64,000 bases of DNA from NCBI RefSeq assembly GCF_902806695.1, contig NZ_CADCXN010000001.1, positions 62,001 through 126,000 on the forward strand. Reading direction: 5' to 3'. This stretch comes from Candidatus Methylobacter favarea (GTDB lineage: Bacteria > Pseudomonadota > Gammaproteobacteria > Methylococcales > Methylomonadaceae). Position 1 is the stretch's first letter. Each line of letters opens with the position of its first letter. This document shows, in pieces, positions 47,682 to 57,615 of the stretch. The notes under the pieces are model-generated. The model had not been told where the DNA came from, did not search any database, and was given only the letters and a program-made list of their open reading frames with translations. The translations under genes were made by a program, and so were the position numbers.

Positions 47682-48326
47682 ATGGACAATCTTCACTTCT
47701 ATCTACAAAACTTTTTATCATTATTGACTACAGGAAATATTCGCGAAATCTCGACAACAACGGCAACCAGCTTTGCCCTGATTGCCGCAGCTGAAATTGG
47801 TGATAAAAGCCAACTGGTCTGCATGACCCTGGCATCCCGCTATAGAGCCTTGCCGGTCATGCTTGGCGCTATAGCCGCCTTTGCCTTTTTAAATACCCTG
47901 GCCGTGGTTTTTGGCATCGCCATCGCCAGCTGGCTTCCGCATTATATAGTAGCAGCAACGGTGTCTGTGTTGTTTGCCATTTTCGGCATTCATTCCTTGC
48001 GCCTTCTCGGAAGTAATGGAAATGAAGTAATCAAGGAGAAAAGCGGCCACAGTATTTTCTTTGCCACTTTTTTATTGATTGCAATGGCTGAATTCGGCGA
48101 TAAAACCCAGCTTGCCGTCGTTGCCTTAACCAGTACTACCGTGCCGCTTGCAGTATGGCTGGGTTCTACAGCCGCCCTGACGTTAACATCAGCTTTGGGA
48201 ATTATAACCGGCCGCGCTTTTATAAAGCGAATTTCTTTAATTTTGCTACACAAGATCAGCGGAACCATTTTTCTGATTCTATCTGTTTTTGCGGCCTATC
48301 GCAGTTATATCAGTTATCCCGCCTGA
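47682..48326 (+). CDS. TMEM165/GDT1 (UPF0016) family cation transporter
   Basis: 214 aa from the ATG at 47682. Two homologous halves each carry the family motif E-x-G-D-K-(S/T): AEIGDKSQL and AEFGDKTQL, in the first and fourth of about six helices. Family members export Mn2+ or Ca2+ across membranes. A longer frame from 47580 is unlikely. I looked for a yybP-ykoY manganese riboswitch upstream and did not see one. Confidence 0.88.
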   Translation: MDNLHFYLQNFLSLLTTGNIREISTTTATSFALIAAAEIGDKSQLVCMTLASRYRALPVMLGAIAAFAFLNTLAVVFGIAIASWLPHYIVAATVSVLFAIFGIHSLRLLGSNGNEVIKEKSGHSIFFATFLLIAMAEFGDKTQLAVVALTSTTVPLAVWLGSTAALTLTSALGIITGRAFIKRISLILLHKISGTIFLILSVFAAYRSYISYPA

Positions 48327-48477
48327 TAGCCAATCAGTGCCCGTCTTTGACATTACAAAAGCGTTCATAGCTTAGCGGGCCCATAATACCCCTTAATCCA
48401 TGAACGCCTACGGGTGGCCGGTAATCAGATATTCATCTATTTGATACAGAACCAATTAAATACCGACATGGTTGAAT

Positions 48478-49251
48478 TTACTGAGGATAACCCTGCTGCT
48501 GCGGATAGCCTTGCTGCTGCGGATAGCCTTGTTGTTGAGGATATCCCTGCTGTTGGGGATAGCCCTGTTGCTGTTGCTGGCTACCTTGCTGGGAGCCCGC
48601 ATTCTGATTGGCGACAATTGCTAATTCCACACGACGATTCTGCGCCCTGTTAGCCTCACTGGTATTAGAGACTTTCGGCATTCTCTCGCCCATTCCCTGT
48701 TGAGTAAGCCGGGAATAATGCACATTATGCTGGGATAAATAATTTGAAACACTGGCAGCGCGTTGTTCAGACAACCTCTGGTTATAATTATCGGCGCCTA
48801 TGTCATCAGTATGCCCTGTTATCGTAATTTTTGAATCCGGATACTGGTTTAATACATTAGCTACCGAGTCCAGAGCACTTTGAGCCTGCGGAGTCAAATT
48901 TGCAGAATCAAATCCGAAAGTAATATTGCTGGGCATAGTCAAATTAAGCGTATTTTCAGCCGTACGCTGCACTTCAATACCGGTGCCCTGCAATGATTGC
49001 TGCAATTCTTTTTGCTGATGATCCATATAAGCGCCAACAGCCGCGCCCACAGCACCGCCTGCTAAGGCTCCAAAACCGGCATTCTTAAGATCGTTGCCGC
49101 CGAATAACGTGCCCGCGCCCGCACCCACCGCAGCTCCTATGCCGCCGCCTTTGGCGGTATTGCTGATAGTGGATTGGCCTGTATAAGGATCAGTAACACA
49201 GGCCGCCAAAAGCATCGAGCTTATGCCTGTAATTAATAATTTCTTTTTCAT
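48478..49251 (-). CDS. OmpA-family lipoprotein with glycine zipper and a Q/G/Y/P repeat tail
   Basis: 257 aa from the ATG at 49251. Lipoprotein signal ending LLAAC (Cys18); glycine-zipper region (GGGIGAAVGAGAGTLFGG, GALAGGAVGAAVGAYM; about 33-75); OmpA C-terminal peptidoglycan-binding domain (FGFDSANLTPQAQSALDSVA, ITITGHTDDIGADNYNQRLS, NRAQNRRVELAI). The last ~35 residues are five GYPQQQ-type units. Anchors the outer membrane to peptidoglycan. Frame from 49299 is rejected because the lipobox must be near the start. Confidence 0.9.
   Translation of the reverse strand: MKKKLLITGISSMLLAACVTDPYTGQSTISNTAKGGGIGAAVGAGAGTLFGGNDLKNAGFGALAGGAVGAAVGAYMDHQQKELQQSLQGTGIEVQRTAENTLNLTMPSNITFGFDSANLTPQAQSALDSVANVLNQYPDSKITITGHTDDIGADNYNQRLSEQRAASVSNYLSQHNVHYSRLTQQGMGERMPKVSNTSEANRAQNRRVELAIVANQNAGSQQGSQQQQQGYPQQQGYPQQQGYPQQQGYPQQQGYPQ
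48480..48575 (-). repeat. 18-bp tandem repeats coding a QQQGYP tail
   Basis: Roughly five 18-bp units at the 3' end of the OmpA-like gene encode GYPQQQ repeats. Several units are nearly identical, so unit number may vary between strains by replication slippage. Confidence 0.75.
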
Positions 49252-49618
49252 AAATTCACTGCCTTTAGTTATACAAATTTGTCGATAAAATATACCCATA
49301 GAAACTTAACAAACGCTGAATAAAGCTACCATCATGTTAAGACCAATAGCTGAGAACTCTGCGGCAAGGAAACCTTCAAACAGAACCTGTCACAGCCTGA
49401 ATTTCACGCTAATAAATCGGGGAGTCCCACTGCTTTTGAATACATTATCCAATCACTTGGCAATAGGAAAATAACCTCGTCGATAAGCCGTGCTCGAGCT
49501 TTCGGATTATTTGGCATACCTCACATAAAAGTAACGGTTAATGCATGCCCTGTTCACGGCATCCGCCTCATAAGTAATATAACCGTAAATAAAACCGGCT
49601 CATGTACGCAAGCTGGCT
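49252..49618. other. Intergenic region between two minus-strand genes
   Basis: 367 bases between the OmpA-like gene and the flippase. I see no gene, clear hairpin or repeat. Confidence 0.5.
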
Positions 49619-51097
49619 TTAATGCCTGGCCTGAAAGGTTTTTTTGCGATATTCAAACAGGGCGATAACCAGAATATAAACCAGTAGCAGTTCACTGGCG
49701 GATAGCCATGGCTTGCGGCCGGTATAAATTCGCAGTCCTTCCTGCATGAAATACAAAGCCATGCCCAAGCCGATATAGCCGATAATACGTTTAACATCAT
49801 AATCGACCGGGTAATATTTTCGCCCCAGTAAATACGACATTATAGCCATACTTGCATAACAGGCCAGTGTCGCCCAGGCCGAACCTGCATATCCGTAAAC
49901 AGGAATCCACCAGACGTTAAGCACGACTGTCAGCACTGCTCCTGCTAACGATACGATAGCGCCTATCAGTGTATGGTCAGTGAGTTTATACCAGATAGAC
50001 AGGTTCACATAAATACCGAGGCACAGATTCGCAAGCAATAAAACCGGCACTACTTCAAGTCCTGCTCTAAATTCATCGCCGACGAAAAATTTAAAGAAAT
50101 CAATAAATAATGTCACCAGCAGAAATATGAATACGCAAAATATGACAAAAAACCTAAGCACGTCAGCGTAAATCCTGCGGGCGTCTTTTTGATCGGCATA
50201 GGCAAAGAAAAATGGCTCGGCCGCATAGCGAAAAGCCTGGATGAATAGCGACATCAGTATGGACAGCTTATAACAGGCGCTGTAAATACCCAGCATTTTC
50301 ATGTTGGTCTGAAAGTCATAAGGCAACAGGTATTTTAGCAGCACGCGATCGAGCATTTCATTGATAATCCCGGCGAAACCGATAACCACCATAGGCAGCG
50401 AATAGCGAATCATGCGCCCGAACAAGGCTTTATTAAAGCCCCAGGCAAGCCCGATTAATTGCGGCGTCAGCAATAAAAACTTGAAGATGCTGGCTATCAG
50501 GTTGGCAATGAATATGTAGCCGACACCTATGGCCGGATTATAATTTCTTGCTAGCCAGGCATAAGGATTTTCCGCGTAAATTCTGGGCCAGTAAATGATG
50601 AAAAACAGGCTTAGCAGGACGGTTATCATTATTTCCGTAATTTTTATACCGGCAAAACGCAAGGCCTTGTTTTCCGCCCGCAGACGCGCAAAAGGGATGG
50701 CGGAAATCGCATCCAGAACCAGAATAATGGCAAACCACAATATGTATTCGGGATGATCGGGATAACGCAGTAAAGCTGAAAGCTCAGGATTAATGACTGC
50801 TATAAGCAGAAGAAATCCGAGATTGACCAGCACGACAAATAATAAGGCTGTTGAATAGGCTACATCCCTGCCTGTTGACTGCTTGTCACGAAAACGAAAA
50901 TAGCCGGTTTCAAAACCGAACAAAAGCAGTACGGAAAAAAAGCCGGCATAGGCATAAAATTCCGATACCACGCCGTATTGCGCCGCTGAAAAGTGATAGG
51001 TATACAACGGTACCAACAGGTAATTGAGGAAGCGGCCAAAAATACTGCTAATGCCGTAGATTGCAGTTTGAGACGCGAGTTTTTTTATAATACCCAT
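49619..51097 (-). CDS. Polysaccharide/O-antigen flippase of the MOP superfamily
   Basis: 492 aa from the ATG at 51097 with about 14 hydrophobic helices. N-terminus LASQTAIYGISSIFGRFLNY and LVPLYTYHFSAAQYGVVSEF is typical for Wzx-like or MurJ-like exporters. Probably flips a lipid-linked oligosaccharide. No glycosyltransferases are adjacent, so the substrate is unknown. Confidence 0.82.
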   Translation of the reverse strand: MGIIKKLASQTAIYGISSIFGRFLNYLLVPLYTYHFSAAQYGVVSEFYAYAGFFSVLLLFGFETGYFRFRDKQSTGRDVAYSTALLFVVLVNLGFLLLIAVINPELSALLRYPDHPEYILWFAIILVLDAISAIPFARLRAENKALRFAGIKITEIMITVLLSLFFIIYWPRIYAENPYAWLARNYNPAIGVGYIFIANLIASIFKFLLLTPQLIGLAWGFNKALFGRMIRYSLPMVVIGFAGIINEMLDRVLLKYLLPYDFQTNMKMLGIYSACYKLSILMSLFIQAFRYAAEPFFFAYADQKDARRIYADVLRFFVIFCVFIFLLVTLFIDFFKFFVGDEFRAGLEVVPVLLLANLCLGIYVNLSIWYKLTDHTLIGAIVSLAGAVLTVVLNVWWIPVYGYAGSAWATLACYASMAIMSYLLGRKYYPVDYDVKRIIGYIGLGMALYFMQEGLRIYTGRKPWLSASELLLVYILVIALFEYRKKTFQARH

Positions 51098-51413
51098 AGG
51101 TAACGGAGTCTTTAAGTAACAGGGTAATCGCAGGTGAAGCGCAAAATTATACATGAATCAGCTTAGCCGAGGCTGTTTATGCTCAGCGGACCCGATTAAC
51201 TTTATAGTTAAAACAGAAGCTTATGGAGCATATCTTCCAGTATTCCACAGCCCGGAAGCTGTATTAATTAAAGTGCGCTTTTGAGTTGAATAGCCGGCTA
51301 TGTTTTTCATGCAAAAAAATGGCCAAGCATTGAACCTGCTTGCTGTTTAAAAACAGGCTCAACAGTAATTTCCCTATCATCCCTCGTAGTGGTATTTCTT
51401 TTCTTTAGACTTA
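51098..51413. other. Intergenic region
   Basis: 316 bases between the flippase and the QEGLA-motif gene, both on the minus strand. No gene or regulatory element seen. Confidence 0.5.
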
Positions 51414-52706
51414 TTACAGAACATTTGCATAGTCCTGTTCCAGTTGCCGGAAATTCATTGACGACATGAAGCGGCTGAAACTTAGCCAGGCGGAAAGCCC
51501 CATCAGATCGGTGAACTGCGGCGGCAAAAAGCGCGGCGCAATGACGGTGCCTTCTTCAACCAGATCGACCAGTACTTTCATATCTTCAAGCATGGTCTTA
51601 CCGCAGAACAGCAGGGGAATGCGATCCGGTTTGCCTTTGCTGACCGCCAGACGCATAAAATTATAGGTCAGCACAAAGCCTTTGATATAAGTAAGGTCTT
51701 TGGTAAAAGGCATGCCATCCGGACTACTGCCTCTGAATACCCGGCTGCTGAGCGTATAGCTTTCTTCCTCATCCAGTCCTTTGTCCCTGAAAAAAGTAAA
51801 TATATCCATAAAATCTGCGCCTTGTTCAGTAAGCGTGATAGCGCGCACGCGGTTAATCAGGCGCATCAGCCGGTGTGGCGTGGAGCTCAATGTCAATATT
51901 TCCATTAATACCGCCAGCCCTTCCTGGGTAATAGTGGCCGACGGCGGCCCTTTACCAAGAAATGTGCAGTAGGGCTGGGCCAGGCCATTCAGCGTAGTGC
52001 CCAGATGCACCCAAATTTCATGTACTTCTAGAACGCGCAGATCGCGCATATTAAATAATGCGTCCGCGCGCAGCTTGATGTAATCGGTACCGGCTGCAGA
52101 ATCGGCGAGGATACCATCACTGATCATTGCCCGCAGGCCATCACCCGGAAAGAGGCCTTCTATTTTTTCATTGAGAATGGCCACCGCATCTTTGGCCTGA
52201 ATTGTTTTCGGATCTTCCAGCAGGAAGTCCAGTTTCAGCAGTTGAGACAGGGTTTCTTCCATCATAGTGCCTAAATCGGCAATAGTCGGGTCGCCGACAT
52301 GAAAAACATCCTGGGCCGAGCCGTATAATTCCTGGGAAATATTGGAAAATGCAGGAGTTCCCCTGGCTTCAAGCATATTAACTACATCCTGGTATTCGCG
52401 GCAAATCCGGCGCATGATAACACTCAGCGGATTGAGTTGGCCAAGCTTGCGCACTAAAGCCCGTTCAATCTGGTAAAACTCGTGTTTTTTTTCCTTGGGA
52501 TCAAACCCCAGCGGACGATTTAAATAATACTCAGGCGTCACTAACGGCAGATTTTTGCAGTTACCTTTAAAAAAAGCCTGCTTGATATGGTCGTCCCATT
52601 TGATAGCATCGAGAATACGGATGGGTTGCTGGGCCTTGACAATTCGATCAGAGAGCGTTTTGACTTCAACCAGATAAGCGGAGGGTTTGAGGTTTTTTTT
52701 AGGCAT
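51414..52706 (-). CDS. QEGLA-motif (DUF1704) putative metallopeptidase
   Basis: 430 aa. Contains the eponymous TQEGLAVLMEIL and, about 32 residues earlier, HEIWVH (H229-E230...H234), the H-E-x3-H zinc motif that relates DUF1704 to the MATCAP tubulin carboxypeptidases of animals. Bacterial members are listed as modulators of flavohemoglobin expression, but a peptidase role is more consistent with the motif. Substrate unknown. Confidence 0.85.
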   Translation of the reverse strand: MPKKNLKPSAYLVEVKTLSDRIVKAQQPIRILDAIKWDDHIKQAFFKGNCKNLPLVTPEYYLNRPLGFDPKEKKHEFYQIERALVRKLGQLNPLSVIMRRICREYQDVVNMLEARGTPAFSNISQELYGSAQDVFHVGDPTIADLGTMMEETLSQLLKLDFLLEDPKTIQAKDAVAILNEKIEGLFPGDGLRAMISDGILADSAAGTDYIKLRADALFNMRDLRVLEVHEIWVHLGTTLNGLAQPYCTFLGKGPPSATITQEGLAVLMEILTLSSTPHRLMRLINRVRAITLTEQGADFMDIFTFFRDKGLDEEESYTLSSRVFRGSSPDGMPFTKDLTYIKGFVLTYNFMRLAVSKGKPDRIPLLFCGKTMLEDMKVLVDLVEEGTVIAPRFLPPQFTDLMGLSAWLSFSRFMSSMNFRQLEQDYANVL

Positions 52707-53336
52707 GGGGAGTCTCAGTTGGGCCAGCAGCGTTCAAAAAGAAGTAATTACCCGGATTAGTCATACCCATAGCAGAACCAAAGCCAATATATCAACAAAT
52801 TAACAAAGCCCAAGGAAATTCCATCCAGGTCAAATTCAAAAAATCCCAGCGTACTGCCATGTTTTTCCGTATGTTGAATAATAATATTCCTGGAAACGCC
52901 CTGGGTCAGTAATTTACCCGCAATAGCGCTGCACGCCGCCAAAGCTATCAGTGGCTTCAGCCCCAAGGTTAGCCAACGTAGGCCAATAAAGCCCACTCAC
53001 ATATAAAAATACCGATTTTACTTACTGCACAATCAGTATAAATACCGCAATCAGAACCATTACGGATATATTCACTAAGGATTACGCCCGCCTAAAATCT
53101 TATATGTTAACCACTGCTTAATTATACTGGGTATTCAGCACACCCGAATTGCTGAATCTCATTGAAGAAAAAATTTCTCTTCGTGGTCCCGTCGGTTAAA
53201 AGTCAATTTCCGACATCTTTATTATATTCAAATATTTACAGGGTATTGATAAAAAAAATTATAAATACAGAAAAATTTTAAGATTAATTTAAGATTCAGC
53301 AATGAGAATAAAATAAAGCTTTCCAAAATATAGACT
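52707..53336. other. Intergenic region with one doubtful small gene
   Basis: 630 bases between the DUF1704 gene and the YcbK-like gene. It contains only the doubtful 79-codon frame at 52757-52996; the part nearest the YcbK-like gene is AT-rich and is probably its promoter region. Confidence 0.45.
52757..52996 (-). CDS. Doubtful small membrane protein
   Basis: A 79-codon frame with a GTG start, an N-terminal hydrophobic segment (LTLGLKPLIALAACSAIAGK) and a C-terminal one (LGFVNLLIYWLWFCYGYD). The sequence reads like protein but I do not recognise it and there is no clear ribosome site. Confidence 0.3.
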   Translation of the reverse strand: MGFIGLRWLTLGLKPLIALAACSAIAGKLLTQGVSRNIIIQHTEKHGSTLGFFEFDLDGISLGFVNLLIYWLWFCYGYD

Positions 53337-53930
53337 ATGAATGAAGCCACCTCCAAAAATCAAAGTATGGACGACGAAGACGCTGCTGTAACTTCTAGAC
53401 GCAAATTCCTGAAGAATATGGCCTATGGCTCTTTGCTCTCAGTTGCGGGCTCAAATATTGCCAATGCGGGTATTCTGCATTTTCCGTCCTTCAAAACGCT
53501 CGCTCTGGAAAATATGCATACCGGCGATAAATTAAAATTAACCTATTTTGAAGCAGGCAGCTATATTAAGGATGCGCTGCAGGAAATCAGTTATCTGTTC
53601 CGCGACTATCATACCGGCGATATCCATCCGATTGACCCGGCATTATTGGATCAATTATACGATTTGAAGCTCATTCTCGGCGTCAGAAAGCCTTTTCACG
53701 TTGTTTCCGGGTATCGCTCTCCTCTTACCAATGCCAAATTACGGCGAAACAGCCGAGGTGTCGCCAAGAACAGTTTCCATATGCAAGGAAGAGCCATAGA
53801 CATACAGATTGCCGGCGTGGATACTAAAAGGATTAGAAATGCGGCACTCGCGATGCAGCGGGGCGGGGTCGGCTATTATCCGCGATCCGAATTTGTTCAT
53901 CTGGATACAGGCAGCTTTAGAACCTGGTGA
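53337..53930 (+). CDS. YcbK-family (DUF882) M15-like peptidase, Tat exported
   Basis: 197 aa. A twin-arginine signal (TSRRKFLKN) precedes the hydrophobic stretch MAYGSLLSVAGSNIANA. The M15/DUF882 zinc site is visible: GYRSPLTNAKLRRNS, FHMQGRAIDIQI and the C-terminal FVHLDTG. It probably cleaves peptidoglycan peptides in the periplasm. Convergent with the L,D-transpeptidase, mirroring the ycbB-ycbK neighbourhood of E. coli. Confidence 0.9.
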   Translation: MNEATSKNQSMDDEDAAVTSRRKFLKNMAYGSLLSVAGSNIANAGILHFPSFKTLALENMHTGDKLKLTYFEAGSYIKDALQEISYLFRDYHTGDIHPIDPALLDQLYDLKLILGVRKPFHVVSGYRSPLTNAKLRRNSRGVAKNSFHMQGRAIDIQIAGVDTKRIRNAALAMQRGGVGYYPRSEFVHLDTGSFRTW

Positions 53931-54021
53931 AAATTTCTTCTCGTGTCGATTTTGAAATAGTGTTAGGTTGACTTCTGATTATTCCCGTTTAAGCGGGTTT
54001 ATGATAGGCCAGGATAATAAA

Positions 54022-55860
54022 TTATTTCCCTAATTCTACAGGCGAACTGTTTTTGCTGATAAAAAGCGAATGGTCGGATACGTCTTCGGGTTTCTTAAGA
54101 GCCCCGAGCAACACAGCGTCATGGCCGTAAATATCCGGGTAAAATACTAAATTATTATTTTGATCAAAAAACGACGTGGTATAAAAAAATAATACCGGTA
54201 TCGACTTTTTCAATACTACCCGTTGCGTTTTAGGTGTTTTCATAGCTTGTTCTACAGCTTCTCTAGTCCAGCCCTCCTGATTTTTAAGAACGAAATCCGC
54301 CAGCTTCTTAGGATCTTCAACGCGCACACAGCCATGACTGAAATCTCTTCGCGACTTGCTGAATAAGGAATTGGCAGGCGTATCATGCAGATAAACATCA
54401 TTCTCGTTCGGGAAAATAAACTTCACCCTGCCCAGTGCATTCTTTAAACCCGGCCGTTGACGGACTTTTAACAGGCCTTGTTTGAGCTGAGCAATCGAGG
54501 TTTCGGTAACAGGAACGGGCAACGCCTCATTACCAAATCTTGAAACCAGCTCCATATTTTCTGTAGCCAGATAATTATTATTTTGAATCAATTTTGGCAA
54601 TATTTCTTTTTTTGTAATGCTGTAAGGAATATTCCAGTACGGCATAAAATCAATAAAGCGCATTTCCGCCATCAGCACCGGAGTTTGATTTTTTAGCGCT
54701 CTGCCTACAACTACTTTCATGTTGACTATATCAGCTGCCTTTGCCCCCGCCGGTGCGTCGTCAAATGCCCATAATTGAAAAGCTGGAATATTGACAATAA
54801 TCGAAGCGCCGACGCTGAGTTCGGGAAGCCAGCGCAGCCGTTCCATCGCCAATTCAATTTGCGTCACTCTTTCCTTTAACGGGACGCTGAGCGCCTCTGC
54901 TGTTCCCTTCCCGATCACTCCATCCGGCGTCAAACCGTGCCGATACTGAAATTTTTTAACGCCGGCAGCAATTTCCTCTGTGTACACAGGGAATTTGTCA
55001 CTAGGGCTTTCAGGATATTCTGGGGGTAAGTCACCCACGGCATTTTCTTGGGGTAAATCACCCACGGCGACTAAAAAGCGGCGAAGTTCCGCAATTTTTG
55101 GATGATGGTCTCCAGAACGAACTGGTTTGTTAATTTTCATCTCGAAAAGCGGAGATTTTTCTGCCAGTTGCTTATAAGTAACCAAGGCTTCTTTTAATTT
55201 TCGATATTGTTTAAAGTTCGGCTCAACTAACTCCGGTAACTGAAGTAAAGCGCCGGCGTCCAGATTGGCTTTAATCAGCGATGCCAGATCCGTCAGTTTT
55301 TTTTCCCGCAATTTTAATTTAAAATTTATTCCTTGAGGATTCACCCGGCCATAATGTAAATCATGTGCGTATCGCAATAAAGATATGCTGATCGCTGTGT
55401 CATATAAAGCAAGCTCTTTATAAGCCTCCGGCTTAAGGCTTAAGGCCGGGATTAATTTCTGGCGCAGCGTTTCAGTATCGTAATGTACTGGATTCAAACC
55501 ATGAACACTTGCATTCGCCAATAAATGGAGGACATCGGCGATATTTTTTTCTGAGTGGCCGTTACCCAGCCAAAGTAATCGATAATCGGCCATTTTATAA
55601 AGATTATCCATATCTTCCGCCCGATTCTGGAAACTCGATAGCATTAAATAGGGATGCTGTCTGGCAGCAATAATGGCAGTAATTTCCTGGTCTATGCCGG
55701 ACACCTCCAGACTGGAGCCTTCGCCGAACAGCGGCTGCATGGACAGATTTAAAAACAGAAACATCAGCGACCAGCCGGCATATCGTTTTAGCAGGATTTT
55801 CCAGTCGTTTGCCGGCTGGAAGGATAATTTTTTTATAATGATAAGCATAATCAGCTTCAT
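54022..55860 (-). CDS. YcbB/LdtD-like L,D-transpeptidase
   Basis: 612 aa. Signal or anchor helix at about 25-47, a helical lid region, a peptidoglycan-binding domain (IAAGVKKFQYRHGLTPDGVI, about 300-330) and the YkuD catalytic domain with the nucleophile Cys511 in SHGCVRVEDP. Makes 3-3 crosslinks between meso-DAP residues. A 27-bp tandem duplication (55023-55068) repeats the residues AVGDLP before the binding domain. Confidence 0.92.
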   Translation of the reverse strand: MKLIMLIIIKKLSFQPANDWKILLKRYAGWSLMFLFLNLSMQPLFGEGSSLEVSGIDQEITAIIAARQHPYLMLSSFQNRAEDMDNLYKMADYRLLWLGNGHSEKNIADVLHLLANASVHGLNPVHYDTETLRQKLIPALSLKPEAYKELALYDTAISISLLRYAHDLHYGRVNPQGINFKLKLREKKLTDLASLIKANLDAGALLQLPELVEPNFKQYRKLKEALVTYKQLAEKSPLFEMKINKPVRSGDHHPKIAELRRFLVAVGDLPQENAVGDLPPEYPESPSDKFPVYTEEIAAGVKKFQYRHGLTPDGVIGKGTAEALSVPLKERVTQIELAMERLRWLPELSVGASIIVNIPAFQLWAFDDAPAGAKAADIVNMKVVVGRALKNQTPVLMAEMRFIDFMPYWNIPYSITKKEILPKLIQNNNYLATENMELVSRFGNEALPVPVTETSIAQLKQGLLKVRQRPGLKNALGRVKFIFPNENDVYLHDTPANSLFSKSRRDFSHGCVRVEDPKKLADFVLKNQEGWTREAVEQAMKTPKTQRVVLKKSIPVLFFYTTSFFDQNNNLVFYPDIYGHDAVLLGALKKPEDVSDHSLFISKNSSPVELGK

Positions 55861-55989
55861 AAAGGGTATTGCCTGTTATTATTATACTTAATTTTTAAAT
55901 TTACTGGGCGATAGTAAGGGTCTAGTTTAAGACTATAGCGCCGCCGCATTTATTCAATCAGCTTGGAAACTTGAAGACCACGAAAAAAG

Positions 55990-57215
55990 CTAATTCAACA
56001 ACTCTGAACATATTTAGTAAAGGGGGTTCCCATTAAACCAAATATCGGTGCCCCCATCCGGGGGATAGCAAGCACTTTGTCCAGAAAACGCGCAGGACGC
56101 ACGGATTCAGACAAAGCCGTAATAGCAACCGTAATTGCTAGGGAACCGATTAGATGATCACTATTCGCTTGCGCTCCTTGCGTACTAAATATTAATCGGG
56201 TACACATTAATTAAAATCCAGTAGCCGTGCTCAAAATTAATGACCCGGGAAGATTGACTCTGCCCTACCCTGGACTCTGCTCTTAATAATGGCGCGGCGA
56301 GCGTTCAAAATACCTCGGGCCCGGTTTTACGGCCTCATTTATTAGTAAATGACCTTGAGAAATACCAGAATAATTAAGATGCCCTTGCGCCGGCATTCGG
56401 CCAGAAACTGAAAGGCAGTAATCAATTCATCAATGGAATAAGGAAGCTGGATAAGCATAGCTGCGGCCGCGATCAGACAGAGCGTGCACCAAGTCCCGAC
56501 AAGAAGGTGCCGAATAATAATAATGAAAAATATACTGACAGCGTCTAAAGGCACAAACCTTATGTCAAACAGAATGACCAGACAGAGCATAATGCCCCAG
56601 CGCGCCGGATACTTCGTTAAGGCCGGCCAAATTTCCCGTAAATAGATCCCCCGCCAAGGCCTGCGCCAGCAACAGGCTGGACCTTGGCGATATCTAAAGT
56701 GATAATCCGTGCTGTACCGTCCCCATAATGGGGATCTCATAAATTATCGATAGGGTCCAATTGATAGGCCGCCAAATAGAGGAAAATATAAAGCCTCATA
56801 AGTGCAAAAAATGACCAGTATGCGCTTCATCCATGCGAAGAGGTGTTAGTTTCAGCGGCGCAATATCAGGGTCGACAGGGCGCGACAACGCCAACTCCAG
56901 ACATTGGTTGCACCAGCATGGCAAAGCTCATCACCAGGGGCCTGCCAGGGTATTGTTAAGATTGGCTGCGACACTCGGCGTCCAGAAAACCTAAAAAGCG
57001 AATATTAGCCACAACCCGTCCAATGCCCCGGCAAAGCTTGCCCATCATGCGCCTTAAAAGTGGCAGCGCCCCGAACAGAACCACTAGAAGGCTGCTAAGC
57101 AGGTCATTGACTATCAAGGCCTGGTCTTGATAGTCCAGAATAAGCGGGCTGGTAGCAGCCCTGTACCCATGCTCATAGCTAGAAAATGAGCCGAAAGATT
57201 TCCGGTGCTGATTAC
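55990..57215 (-). pseudogene. Degraded SPW-repeat / vitamin K epoxide reductase-like membrane protein
   Basis: Scattered over three frames of the minus strand, in the right order, are: SPLILDYQDQALIVNDLLSS (near 57130) and FWTPSVAANLNNTLAGPW (near 56970), which are SPW-repeat-like; PARWGIMLCLVILF, FVPLDAVS and VGTWCTLCLIAAAAMLIQLP, then YSIDELITAFQFL (56400-56620), the CxxC-bearing VKOR-like part; and SDHLIGSLAITVAITALSES (near 56130), a second SPW repeat. Intact relatives have SPW-VKOR-SPW order. At least three frameshifts and stops separate them, so this is a decayed gene. Confidence 0.7.
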
Positions 57216-57222
57216 GCGTTGA

Positions 57223-57615
57223 CTAATTATATTCCTCCAGAGGATGTTCAGAAGATTCAGGCGGGGAAGCCAGCGTTTCAACACCGTCCGGCGGAGTAAG
57301 CTTGTTGCGCTTGTACCCCCCTACAAAATTGTTTTTTAATTTCTCGACAATTACAGGAAGCGTATGGGACAGCAAATTCCAGGTTCCCAAGCCAGCAATT
57401 TTTCCGATTGGGAAATATTCCGCTCCTATATCCGTCAGTTCAAGACTCAGTAATTTATAGATTAATTGCATAAAATTCATTACTTTGAATTTATTGAATA
57501 CAAAAAGCCATAGAAGTGCATGTTCAAGCACGACAGAGGCCCTTTGCGGATCAGACAACCACTTGATTATCAATAGATTCTTCTGGATGTACTGCCTAAT
57601 TATAGGCCCTGGCAA
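57223..57615 (-). CDS. Hypothetical protein
   Basis: A 130-codon frame with a TTG start right after a stop codon. Coding-like helical sequence (SDPQRASVVLEHALLWLFVF, FMQLIYKLLSLELTDIGAEY) and a polar Pro/Glu-rich end. I do not recognise the family. It lies just upstream of the SPW/VKOR pseudogene on the same strand and may be equally decayed. Confidence 0.35.
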   Translation of the reverse strand: MPGPIIRQYIQKNLLIIKWLSDPQRASVVLEHALLWLFVFNKFKVMNFMQLIYKLLSLELTDIGAEYFPIGKIAGLGTWNLLSHTLPVIVEKLKNNFVGGYKRNKLTPPDGVETLASPPESSEHPLEEYN

